Shown piece after piece: positions 52,718 to 60,841 of a stretch of 64,000 bases of DNA. Source of the DNA: Mycolicibacterium stellerae (GTDB lineage: Bacteria > Actinomycetota > Actinomycetes > Mycobacteriales > Mycobacteriaceae); contig NZ_RARC01000013.1 of the NCBI RefSeq assembly GCF_003719305.1, positions 97,309 to 161,308 on the forward strand, given 5' to 3'. Within the stretch, counting starts at the first letter, position 1; every line of letters begins with the position of its first letter. The translations under genes were made by a program, and so were the position numbers. The notes under the pieces were generated by a model that was not told the DNA's origin, did no database searches, and was given only the letters and a program-made list of their open reading frames with translations.

Positions 52718-53311
52718 TCAGCTCGCGCACAGGCACCTGGCGATCTCGATGACGTGGCGTCGATACGCCGCAGGATCGACGCGTTCTGCCCGTTTGGCCC
52801 CGACTGCCGCGAACACTGCTACACGAGCGAGTTCATCCGCGGTCACCTTGCCTGCGGCGGGCAGTGACGGCAGGAGCAACGCGACGACCCGGCCGAGGAG
52901 TTCTTGCTCGATGTTTCGGGTTCGGTACGTTCCCGGGTCATCCGTTGTCAACGTGTGCAATTCGTGAAGGTGCGCGTCATCGCCGAACCACTCCAGCCCG
53001 GTGCCGAAGTACGCGTAGAGCAGATCGGCGAGCCGTTCCTCCAGGGGAGCCGACGACGTCGCGACGGCCTGGGTGCGGGAGGCAATCGCTCGCTCGCACG
53101 CGTCGAGTAGCGCCTGGAAGATCGCCTCCTTGCTTTCGAAGTGCAGATACAATGTCCGCTTTGCCAGGCGTGCCTCGGCGGCGATGGCGTCCATCGAGCA
53201 ATGCCGGAAACCCGTCCGGACGTAGACCGCGCGTGCCGCTTCGACGATCTGCGCCTGGCGACGCTCGGATAGCGCCATCGAGCCGATCGCCTCGCTTGGC
53301 GGTGCACGCAT
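52718..53311 (-). CDS. TetR-family transcriptional regulator
   Basis: A 197-residue TetR regulator. The N-terminal helix-turn-helix is RQAQIVEAARAVYVRTGFRHCSMDAIAAEARLAKRTLYLHF, followed by a helical ligand domain. ATG 53311 is chosen because a TATAAT lies six bases upstream, predicting a leaderless mRNA; reading from 53338 would start inside the operator. It is divergent from an SDR gene and overlaps a symmetric TGCAC operator, so autorepression and control of the SDR are likely. Confidence 0.88.
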   Translation of the reverse strand: MRAPPSEAIGSMALSERRQAQIVEAARAVYVRTGFRHCSMDAIAAEARLAKRTLYLHFESKEAIFQALLDACERAIASRTQAVATSSAPLEERLADLLYAYFGTGLEWFGDDAHLHELHTLTTDDPGTYRTRNIEQELLGRVVALLLPSLPAAGKVTADELARVAVFAAVGAKRAERVDPAAYRRHVIEIARCLCAS

Positions 53312-53337
53312 TGCACGATTATAGTGCATTGAGTGCA
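53303..53337. promoter_or_regulatory. Double dyad operator for the TetR regulator
   Basis: The order is TGCAC-N4-TGCAC-N7-GTGCA-N4-GTGCA, fully symmetric over 35 bases. It covers the -10 and the start codon of the TetR gene and lies 40 bases before the SDR start, as expected for binding of two repressor dimers. Confidence 0.7.
53318..53323 (-). promoter_or_regulatory. Consensus -10 of the leaderless TetR transcript
   Basis: On the minus strand this is a perfect TATAAT, six bases before ATG 53311. It lies exactly in the centre of the TGCAC operator, so repressor binding would exclude RNA polymerase. Confidence 0.65.
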
Positions 53338-53376
53338 TAACTTCGTGCGGTTTCAGAAAATCTCGAGGAGCAACCG

Positions 53377-54216
53377 ATGAGCGGCAAGGTGTGGTTCGTG
53401 ACCGGGGCCTCGCGTGGCTTCGGCCGTATCTGGGCGACCGCGGCCTTGGCTCGAGGTGACAAGGTCGCGGCGACGGCGCGCGACATCGGTTCGCTCGCCG
53501 GTCTGGCCGAGGCGTATCCGGACTCGGCGTTACCGTTGCGGCTCGACGTCACCGATCGTGATGCCGTCGATCACGCGGTGGCTGAAGCTCACCGCCACTT
53601 CGGGCGGCTCGACGTCGTGGTCAACAACGCGGGCTATGGGTTTCTCGGAGCTGTGGAGGAGGTCAGCGAGGCTGACGTTCAGGCGCTGCTCGACACGAAT
53701 TTCTTTGGCGCTCTTCGGGTGACGCAAGCCGCGCTACCGATATTGCGTGATCAGGGCAGCGGGCACATCGTGTCGGTGTCGAGTCTGGCAGGGTTGGTGG
53801 GCGAGCCGGCGCTCGGTCTCTACAACGCATCGAAGTGGGCGTTGGAGGGGATGATGGAGGCCCTGTCGATCGAAGTGGAGGCCTTCGGAGTCAAGGTGAC
53901 GCTGATCGAGCCCGGTCCCTACGCCACCGACTTCTCGACCCAGTCGAGTCTGCGCTTCGCCACCCCGAATGCCGCCTACGACGGTGTTCGCCAAGGGCTA
54001 AGGGCCACTTACGGACCCGAAGACATCGGCGACCCACACGCCACGTTGGAGGCGCTCTTCGACGTCGTGGACTCGCCCCAACCGCCGCTACGGCTGATCC
54101 TGGGCCGCACGGCGCTCCGTCACACCCGAAGCCGGTACGCCGAGCGGCTCGCCACCTGGGAAGCATGGGCACCTGTCTCGGAACGGGCGCACGGCTCCCC
54201 ATCCGTCGGCACCTGA
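53377..54216 (+). CDS. Short-chain dehydrogenase/reductase
   Basis: A 279-residue classical SDR with VTGASRGFGRIWATA, NNAGYGFLGAVEEV, the serine in VSVSSLAGLVGEP and YNASKWALEGMMEALS. The subgroup is often called 17-beta-HSD-like or oxidoreductase. GAGGAG precedes ATG 53377. It is divergent from the TetR gene and probably its main target. Substrate unknown. Confidence 0.88.
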   Translation: MSGKVWFVTGASRGFGRIWATAALARGDKVAATARDIGSLAGLAEAYPDSALPLRLDVTDRDAVDHAVAEAHRHFGRLDVVVNNAGYGFLGAVEEVSEADVQALLDTNFFGALRVTQAALPILRDQGSGHIVSVSSLAGLVGEPALGLYNASKWALEGMMEALSIEVEAFGVKVTLIEPGPYATDFSTQSSLRFATPNAAYDGVRQGLRATYGPEDIGDPHATLEALFDVVDSPQPPLRLILGRTALRHTRSRYAERLATWEAWAPVSERAHGSPSVGT

Positions 54217-54235
54217 CTCAGGGGGCCCGGGTCAG
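54213..54235. terminator. Bidirectional hairpin between convergent SDR genes
   Basis: CTGACTC pairs with GGGTCAG around a 9-base loop in the 15-base gap between two convergent stop codons (54216 and 54232). Confidence 0.4.
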
Positions 54236-54993
54236 TGGTTGATCTTGCCCACCACGAACCATGCGAACCGCGGCGAGAGGCGACGCAGCAGGTAGGACGA
54301 CCGTCCTCCCGGCACGATGACCGACCTGCCGGAGCGCATTGCCTTGTCGATGTCGGCGATCAACGCGTCAACGGTGATGCCCATTCGTGACTGCCCGGCG
54401 TCGATTCGGGCGATGCCCGGCGGCCCGCCGACGGCCTGCCGCAGCAGCGGCGTCTTGACGGCGTTGGGCGCCACCAAGAGAACGTCGATGCCATGCCGCT
54501 TCTCCTCCGCGGCCAAGGTCTCCACGAAGACGTTGACAGCCGCCTTGCTGGCGGAATAGGCCGCGAACTTGTTGGTGGGGAAGTACCCGGTCAGTGATCC
54601 CATGACGACGATCTGGCCACGGCGGCGGCGCCGCATGACCGGCAGGACCGCCTTGACCGCGTTGACAGTGCCCCCGTAATTGATGGTCATGGCGCGCTGG
54701 ATGTCGTCAGCATCGACGTCTGCGATATCGCCTCCCGGCATTATCCCGGCGGAATGAAACAATCCCGTCACCGGGCTGCGCGCCTCGGCTTGATCGACCA
54801 GGGCGACACAGAAGGCACTGTCGGTCACGTCACCGACCACCGCATCCACCGCGTCGTCACCGGAGAACGCCTCGACCACGTCCGCGCTGACGTCGGTAGC
54901 CGTGACCAGCGCACCGCGGCCCCGAAACAGCCGCACCGCGGCTCGTCCGATCCCGCTGGCCGCGCCGGTGACGATGACGTGTTCAGAAGCCAT
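54232..54993 (-). CDS. Short-chain dehydrogenase/reductase
   Basis: A 253-residue SDR with VTGAASGIGRAAVRLF, the serine in VVMGSLTGYFPTNK and YSASKAAVNVFVETLA. Its C-terminus (SSYLLRRLSPRFAWFVVGKINH) is basic and aromatic, as in SDRs that bind membrane or large hydrophobic substrates. The start at 54993 opens MASEHVIVTG; upstream in-frame codons lie in the promoter. It shares the promoter gap with the aldehyde dehydrogenase at 55238. Confidence 0.86.
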   Translation of the reverse strand: MASEHVIVTGAASGIGRAAVRLFRGRGALVTATDVSADVVEAFSGDDAVDAVVGDVTDSAFCVALVDQAEARSPVTGLFHSAGIMPGGDIADVDADDIQRAMTINYGGTVNAVKAVLPVMRRRRRGQIVVMGSLTGYFPTNKFAAYSASKAAVNVFVETLAAEEKRHGIDVLLVAPNAVKTPLLRQAVGGPPGIARIDAGQSRMGITVDALIADIDKAMRSGRSVIVPGGRSSYLLRRLSPRFAWFVVGKINH

Positions 54994-55109
54994 GCAAGAA
55001 GTCTCATTTCTATCCGGTGACACCCGGCAGGCGCCGTCGCGCACCATTCGGAGTCGAGTCTGCGGGCGCGACGTCAGGCCACACAACACTCACGCGACGG
55101 TTGCGGCGA

Positions 55110-55122
55110 GAACCGCTTTTTC
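55110..55122 (+). promoter_or_regulatory. Shared palindrome, site 4 (weaker)
   Basis: GAACCGCTTTTTC, 11 of 13 positions as in GAACGGCGTTTTC. It lies in the 244-base divergent gap between an SDR and an aldehyde dehydrogenase. Confidence 0.45.
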
Positions 55123-55144
55123 GGCCAGCCCGGGAGGAGCCTGA

Positions 55145-55157
55145 GAAGCCGCTTTTC
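55145..55157 (+). promoter_or_regulatory. Shared palindrome, site 5 (weak)
   Basis: GAAGCCGCTTTTC, 35 bases after site 4. Its flanks match the shared element (GAA...TTTTC) but the core differs. The 35-base distance puts the two sites on nearly the same face of the helix. Confidence 0.35.
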
Positions 55158-55237
55158 GGGATCACGGGTTCCGTTGAGGAGGTTGCGGGCCCGAAAGTGG
55201 CAGCAGTGAACGGTGCGGGACGAAGCGAGGATGTTCG

Positions 55238-56794
55238 ATGACGTTGACCAACACCGATGCGGGCACGGGGGATCCGCCGGCGCTGCCGACCTTGCAGTCG
55301 GTCAACCCGATCACCGGTGCCGTCGTGGGTCGAGCGCCCATCGACGACCGTGGCCGCGTCGACGCGGCCGTCTCGGCGGCGCGCACGGCCGGTCAGCAGT
55401 GGTCGGCCCTGTCGATCGGCGACCGTGCAGCGCATCTGCTCCGCGTGCGGGAGTCCTTCGCCGATCACGCTTCTGCGATCGCCGATTCCTTGCACGCAGA
55501 AACCGGCAAGCCACTCGTCGACGCGTACATGGAAGTCATTTCCGGTCTTGGGTTTTGGTCGTGGGCGGCGCGCAAAGCGCCCAAGTTGCTAGCACCCAGA
55601 AAGATCTCGACGGGACCGATGGTCGTCAAACGGGCCACCGTGCATTACGGACCCGTCGGCGTCGTCGGGGTGATCGCGCCGTGGAACTTTCCCGTCTCTA
55701 TTCCCATGCAGTCCATTCCGTATGCGTTGATCGCCGGGAATGCCGTGGTGTTCAAGCCATCTGAGATCACCCTGCGCACCGGATCGCTCATCGCCGAAGC
55801 CATCAACGCCGCTGGCCGGGATCTGGTTCACCTCGTGACCGGCGACGGCACCACCGGTGACGCGCTGGTGCGATCGGGTGTCGACAAGGTCGTCTTCACC
55901 GGCAGCGGTGCGGTGGGCCGAAAGATCCTGGCCGCCACGGCGGCCACGCTCACCCCGACCGTCATGGAACTGGGCGGCAAGGACGCCGCCATCGTCTGCG
56001 CCGACGCCGACGTCGCACGCGCGGCCACCTGTGTCACCGCCGTGGCGTTCGCCAACGCGGGTCAGCTCTGCATGGCCACCGAACGGGCTTATGTCGACGC
56101 GCGCGTCTACGACGAGTTCGTCGAAGGCGTCGTGGCTGCTACGTGCCGACTCCGATTCGGTCCTAAGGCCACGTCGCATCTCGGGCCGCTGACCCGCCCG
56201 CAGCAGGCCGACCTGCTCGAGCAACGACTGCGCGACGCGCAAGCCGGTGGTGCCCGGATCGCGGTGGGCGGCAAGCGTCACGTCGACGGTCCCGCGGTCT
56301 ACTTCGAGCCGACCGTCGTCGTGGACGTCACCGCCGACATGGCGCTGCTCCGTGAGGAGAGCTTTGGGCCGATCCTGTCCATCGTGAGGGTCAACGACGC
56401 GGACGAGGCGGTCGCAGCGGCCAACGATAGTGACTACGGGCTCAACGGCAGCATCTTCACCACCAGCCAGGCCACCGCCGCCCGGCTCGCCGCTGCACTG
56501 CAGACCGGCGGTGTGCACATCAACGACGCCCTGGTGGGCAACGCCATTCCCGGGGTGCCGTTCGGTGGGGTCAAGCGCAGCGGCTTCGGCCGGTTGCAGG
56601 GCGATGTCGGGCTCTTCGAATTCGTCGCAGCCAAGACCGTCATCGGTGAACGACGCGGCCCGTGGCCGGCCCTGGCCTCTCAGATGATCGCCGAACGCCG
56701 ACCGAGTCCGGCGTCGCTCGGCAGGTTCGTCGCGCTGGCCTATTCCTCCAAGGGGCTGCCCGCTCGCCTGGCCCGCGCGACGCATCGCCGATGA
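55238..56794 (+). CDS. Aldehyde dehydrogenase (succinate-semialdehyde dehydrogenase-like)
   Basis: A 518-residue aldehyde dehydrogenase, distinct in type from the other three. Glu244 is in VMELGGKDAAIV and Cys278 in GQLCMATERAYV, with IAPWNFPVSIPMQ for the cofactor. The C-terminus extends about 45 residues beyond the usual end (QMIAERRPSPASLGRFVALAYSSKG region). It is the first gene of a tight operon with the thiolase-crotonase fusion (ATGA overlap) and an SDR. Confidence 0.9.
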   Translation: MTLTNTDAGTGDPPALPTLQSVNPITGAVVGRAPIDDRGRVDAAVSAARTAGQQWSALSIGDRAAHLLRVRESFADHASAIADSLHAETGKPLVDAYMEVISGLGFWSWAARKAPKLLAPRKISTGPMVVKRATVHYGPVGVVGVIAPWNFPVSIPMQSIPYALIAGNAVVFKPSEITLRTGSLIAEAINAAGRDLVHLVTGDGTTGDALVRSGVDKVVFTGSGAVGRKILAATAATLTPTVMELGGKDAAIVCADADVARAATCVTAVAFANAGQLCMATERAYVDARVYDEFVEGVVAATCRLRFGPKATSHLGPLTRPQQADLLEQRLRDAQAGGARIAVGGKRHVDGPAVYFEPTVVVDVTADMALLREESFGPILSIVRVNDADEAVAAANDSDYGLNGSIFTTSQATAARLAAALQTGGVHINDALVGNAIPGVPFGGVKRSGFGRLQGDVGLFEFVAAKTVIGERRGPWPALASQMIAERRPSPASLGRFVALAYSSKGLPARLARATHRR

Positions 56795-59178
56795 GCACCG
56801 TGACGTCACTGGATCCGCGCACGCCGATCCTGGTCGGGGTCGGCCAGATCACCGACCGGCTCGGTCAGCCTGACTATGCCGCAATGTCGGCGGCCGACCT
56901 CGCCGCCGACGCCGCTCGACGCGCCATCGCCGACAGCGGGGCGCCGACCGCCGACATCGTCGGCGCGATCGATACCATCGCCACCACAAGGCAATTCGAT
57001 AACTCCTCGCCGAGTACCCACGCCCCGCTGGGCCGCTCGAGCAAGTTTCCGCGGTCGGTTGCGGTCCGGCTCGGGGCACATCCCCGCCGCGCCGTGCTGG
57101 AGGTCGCCGGCGGCCAATCCCCGCAACATCTGGTGAACGAGTTCGCTGCCACGATCGCCAGTGGCCACGCCGAGGTCGTGCTGCTGGCCGGGGCCGAGGC
57201 GATGTCGACTATCCGCCACTTCGCCGAACGTCCCGACGGACGTCCCGACTTCGCCGAGGATCCCGAGGGCGAGGTCGAAGACCGCGGCTACGGACTGCGG
57301 GGCCTGGTGTCGCGCGAGCAGATCGCGCACGGACTGGCGACGATGCCTGCGCAGTATGCGTTGCTGGAGAACGCCCGTCGCGCCCATCGAGGAGACACCC
57401 GCGCGCACTACCTCCGCGCCATGGCCGAACTGTTCGCCCCCTTCGCAGCCATCGCCGACGCCAACCCGTTCTCGACGGCGCCCGCCCCGTACTGCGTCGA
57501 CGACCTGGCCACGGTCACCGACCGCAACCGGCTCATCGCCGATCCCTACCCCCGCCTGATGGTCGCTCGCGATCAGGTCAACCAGGGCGCGGCCGTGCTG
57601 ATGACGTCGGTGGGGGCCGCCCAGCGTCTGCGTGTGCCAACCTCGGCCTGGGTCTTCCTGCGCGGTCAGGCCGACCTTCGCGAACCGAACCTGCTCGATC
57701 GCCCCGATCTGGCCACCGCTCCGTCCGCAGCGACCGCCATCGAGTTGGCTCTCGAGGCCGCGGGTGTGGCGCTCGACGACGTCGGCTACTTCGACCTGTA
57801 CAGCTGTTTCCCGATCGCCGTCTTCAATGTCTTGGACGGACTGGGCCTCGCCCCCGACGATCCCCGTCCGTTGACTCTCACCGGGGGATTGCCCTTCTTC
57901 GGCGGTGCCGGAAACAACTACTCGATGCACGCCATCGTCGAAGCGGTTCATCGCGTGCGCGCCGATCAGCGCGGCTATGCCCTCGTCGGCGCCAATGGCG
58001 GTGTGCTATCGAAGTATTCGGTCGGCATCTACAGCTGCCAACCCGGCTCCTATGTAGCCGATGACAGCATCGGCATGCAACGCGAGATCGACGCCGCACC
58101 CACCGTCGCGCGCAGCGCCCACCCACACGGCTGGGCCAGCATCGAAAGCTACACCGTCACCTACGGCAAGACTGGTCCGACGGGCATCGTCGTCGGACGA
58201 CTCGAGGACGACGGCCGCCGCTTCCTTGCCGGCGTCGCCGCAGACCCCGACGGCACACCCGACCCACTGCTGGAGGTGCTCACCTGTAGCGACGAACCGA
58301 CTGGCAGCCGCTTCTACGTCACCCCCGGTCCTTCCCGCAACGAGGCCAGCATCAGTCGCCGCGCCGCCACGCGGCGACGACCGCCAAGGCCCGCGCTCGA
58401 CCGCCCCTTCGAGCACGTGATCGTCGAACGCGATGGCCACCTGCTGACCATCACGATCAACCGGCCCGAGGTGCGCAACGCACTGCATCCGCCGGCCCAC
58501 CGGGAGCTCGACGAAATCCTCGACGCCTACTTGGCGGACCCCAACCTGTGGGTGGCCGTCATCACCGGCGCCGGTGACACGGCCTTCTGCGCCGGCAACG
58601 ACCTGAGCTACAGCGCCACTGGCAAGCCAATCGTGTTGCCACTGAATGGATTCGGTGGAATCACTGCACGTCGGGATCTCACCAAACCCGTCATCGCAGC
58701 GGTCAACGGATACGCGATGGGTGGCGGGCTGGAGATCGCACTGGCCTGCCACCTGCTCGTCGTCGACACCACCGCGACCCTGGCGCTCAGCGAAGTCAAC
58801 GTCGGACTGGTCGCCGCCGCCGGCGGCCTCTTCCGGCTACCCCGCGCCATACCACCGACGATCGCCACCGAACTCATCGTCACGGGTCGCCGCATCGACG
58901 CCGAAGAGGCACGACGGCTCGGTCTGGCCAACCGCGTCGCACCGGCAGGTCAGGCGCTGGCCGTGGCTCGTGAGTTGGCCGCCGAGATCATTTCCAGCTC
59001 ACCCACCTCGGTGCGGCTGTCGCTGACGATGATGCAGAAGGCTCAGGACGCTACGGCCGTCTTCGCCGCCATGGACGACTGCCAACCCGAACTGGACGAG
59101 CTGATGACGACCGACGACGCCAGCGAGGGCGTCACCGCGTTCGCCGCCAAGCGCCCTCCCGAGTGGAGGAACCGTTGA
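56791..59178 (+). CDS. Thiolase-fold protein fused to an enoyl-CoA hydratase domain
   Basis: A 795-residue two-part protein. Residues 1 to about 535 are a thiolase-like acetyltransferase-family module (PILVGVGQI, VGYFDLYSCFPIAVFNVLDGLGL, GGLPFFGGAGNNYSMHAIVE) with its extra C-terminal beta domain (IESYTVTYGKTGPTGIVVGRL). The nucleophilic cysteine position reads GGQSPQ (about 106-111), so it lacks the thiolase Cys. Residues from about 540 are a crotonase module with AGNDLSY, NGYAMGGGLEIALAC and ALSEVNVGLVAAAGG; both catalytic glutamates are present. The expected job is hydration plus C-C bond cleavage of a CoA ester in one polypeptide. Start overlaps the upstream stop in ATGA. Confidence 0.87.
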   Translation: MSTVTSLDPRTPILVGVGQITDRLGQPDYAAMSAADLAADAARRAIADSGAPTADIVGAIDTIATTRQFDNSSPSTHAPLGRSSKFPRSVAVRLGAHPRRAVLEVAGGQSPQHLVNEFAATIASGHAEVVLLAGAEAMSTIRHFAERPDGRPDFAEDPEGEVEDRGYGLRGLVSREQIAHGLATMPAQYALLENARRAHRGDTRAHYLRAMAELFAPFAAIADANPFSTAPAPYCVDDLATVTDRNRLIADPYPRLMVARDQVNQGAAVLMTSVGAAQRLRVPTSAWVFLRGQADLREPNLLDRPDLATAPSAATAIELALEAAGVALDDVGYFDLYSCFPIAVFNVLDGLGLAPDDPRPLTLTGGLPFFGGAGNNYSMHAIVEAVHRVRADQRGYALVGANGGVLSKYSVGIYSCQPGSYVADDSIGMQREIDAAPTVARSAHPHGWASIESYTVTYGKTGPTGIVVGRLEDDGRRFLAGVAADPDGTPDPLLEVLTCSDEPTGSRFYVTPGPSRNEASISRRAATRRRPPRPALDRPFEHVIVERDGHLLTITINRPEVRNALHPPAHRELDEILDAYLADPNLWVAVITGAGDTAFCAGNDLSYSATGKPIVLPLNGFGGITARRDLTKPVIAAVNGYAMGGGLEIALACHLLVVDTTATLALSEVNVGLVAAAGGLFRLPRAIPPTIATELIVTGRRIDAEEARRLGLANRVAPAGQALAVARELAAEIISSSPTSVRLSLTMMQKAQDATAVFAAMDDCQPELDELMTTDDASEGVTAFAAKRPPEWRNR

Positions 59179-59954
59179 CACCGGGTGCCGGCCAACTCGA
59201 CGGCAAGGTCGCCGTGATCACCGGGGCGGGAACCGGTTTGGGAGCAGCGGTAGCGCGGCTGTTCGCCCTCGAGGGTGCCGGCGTCACATTGGTGGGTCGC
59301 CGTGAGGCGAAACTGGTGGAGGTTGCGTCGGCGATCGAGGCCGTTGGTGGTCGGGCACTCGTCGTGCCCGGCGACGTTTCTGCACCGGAGACTGCCATGC
59401 GTGCTGCCGAAGAAACCACTCGACGGTTCGGCGGCGTTGACGTCCTGATCAACAACGCCGGACTCCATGCGGCTCCGTATCTGCTACACGAGACGCCGCT
59501 CGACGAGTGGAACGACTTCTTGGCTGTCGACCTAACCGGCCCGTTTCTCTTCACGAAGGCGGTTCTGCCATCGATGATGCAGCGTCGAGATGGCGCAATC
59601 GTCAACATCGGCTCGATGGTGGCTCTTGTCGGATTCAAAGGAAGCGCAGCCTACGCCGCAGCGAAGGGCGGGTTGGTGTCGATGACCAGGACGACCGCCG
59701 TCGACTACGCGCAGTACGGCATCAGGGCGAACTGTATATGTCCGGGCGGCATGGAACCCGTGGAATACGGCAACCTGAGCGAACAACAACTGGCGAAGCT
59801 GTATGAGGCGGTGGACTTGTCTGGCGGTCCGCTGATCAACCGTCTAGCCAACGTCAACGAGGTCGCCGCTTTCCTGTTGACGATCGTCGGCCCGAATGGC
59901 AGATCACTGACTGGGGCAGTCATTCCGTTCGACGCGGGTTTCACCGCGAAATGA
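59175..59954 (+). CDS. Short-chain dehydrogenase/reductase (3-oxoacyl reductase-like)
   Basis: A 259-residue FabG-like SDR with ITGAGTGLGAAVARLFA, NNAGLHAAPY, the serine in NIGSMVALVGFKG and YAAAKGGLVSMTRT. A TTG start at 59175 overlaps the upstream stop (TTGA) and follows GGAGGA; GTG 59163 would place that site inside the gene. Coupled to the fusion protein, it could oxidise the 3-hydroxyacyl-CoA made by the crotonase domain. Confidence 0.85.
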   Translation: MTPGAGQLDGKVAVITGAGTGLGAAVARLFALEGAGVTLVGRREAKLVEVASAIEAVGGRALVVPGDVSAPETAMRAAEETTRRFGGVDVLINNAGLHAAPYLLHETPLDEWNDFLAVDLTGPFLFTKAVLPSMMQRRDGAIVNIGSMVALVGFKGSAAYAAAKGGLVSMTRTTAVDYAQYGIRANCICPGGMEPVEYGNLSEQQLAKLYEAVDLSGGPLINRLANVNEVAAFLLTIVGPNGRSLTGAVIPFDAGFTAK

Positions 59955-60688
59955 CTTGAGCACTCAGCGGATCACGCAACCCGCGTCGACCAGGGCATGC
60001 CAGACGTTGGTGACCACAGCTAAGTTCCAGCGCATCGTATTTCAGTCGTCGCTCTTGTGGGCGATGCGCGGTGACGAGCTCGCCATCGACCCATCCTTGC
60101 GAGGAACGCTGTTGCCGTTGACTTGTCGGCACAACCGTGCGCCGTCACTGCTTGACGGTATCACGAGCACCTTGGCCTCGGCGCTTGGCGCTGGGCTTCA
60201 CGCACGCGACTCTCTCTTGTCCTTATCCAATCACGATGGGGACGAACGTCATTCATTGATTTGACCGCGGCGCAGTCGCGCACGCACTGGACCCAAGGGT
60301 GGCTGCGACTAACCGCCGGTGCAATCGACACGGGCGCCGGTGCGCCGCTGGCACCGCCGGGACGAATCGGTGCAGTTGCCAGGCGGCTCCGGGAGCATTC
60401 ATCGGCACGAGCATCACGCTGGTATGTGAAGGCCGGCAGTGGCATCAATGATCGTCGGAGTCACGCAACGCGTTGGTGGTGGCCTATTCAGAAGATGTTG
60501 TTTGACAGGCTAATACACCGATATACGAGGGTGCCAAACCGCGGCATGCACCTTCGATCCTGCGACATTGCGACTTTCGAGTGTCGTATGTGCAGGCCCG
60601 GGCACGACGTCGATAACGACGTCCACCTGTCACGACACGTCCATGACGACGAATCCGCAACCGCTGACCGGTTCGGGTCATTAGGCTC

Positions 60689-60702
60689 GAAAACGCCGTT
60701 CC
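60689..60702 (-). promoter_or_regulatory. Shared palindrome, site 6, upstream of yrbEA
   Basis: GAAAACGCCGTTCC; on the minus strand GGAACGGCGTTTTC, the best form of the shared element. It lies 140 bases before the yrbEA start and links the Mce genes to the elements at 43.9-55.2 kb. Confidence 0.6.
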
Positions 60703-60753
60703 GGTCACGACCGGTACCTACGAGTGGTCTGGAACACATACGCTGCGTTCGGC

Positions 60754-60797
60754 GACCGGCCCAAATGGAGGAATCGACCGGCCCAAATGGAGGAATT
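60754..60797 (+). repeat. Tandem 22-bp direct repeat
   Basis: GACCGGCCCAAATGGAGGAA plus two bases occurs twice in tandem (60754-60775 and 60776-60797), differing only in the final base. Each unit contains GGAGGA. It is 45 bases before the yrbEA start. It may be a replication-slip duplication or a tandem protein site. Confidence 0.7.
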
Positions 60798-60841
60798 TTG
60801 TACCCAATCGCGCAGCACAGCAAACTTGCAGGGGTCTGACT

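Larger units (their letters stand above)
59955..60841. other. Gene-free region upstream of the mce operon
   Basis: An 887-base stretch with no convincing gene on either strand; the readings present have no recognisable domains. It contains the shared palindrome at 60689 and a tandem 22-bp repeat at 60754. It probably holds a long promoter/leader for yrbEA, and possibly relics that I cannot name. Confidence 0.5.

Noticed and set aside
43890..60702. The shared element as a KstR or KstR2 (cholesterol regulon) site
   Set aside because: It lacks the AAC...GTT half-site spacing of KstR and the CAAG...CTTG of KstR2 as I know them.
59955..60841. Several long open frames in the gap before yrbEA
   Set aside because: They have no recognisable domain, no convincing ribosome sites and arginine- or proline-rich compositions typical of shadow frames in GC-rich DNA.
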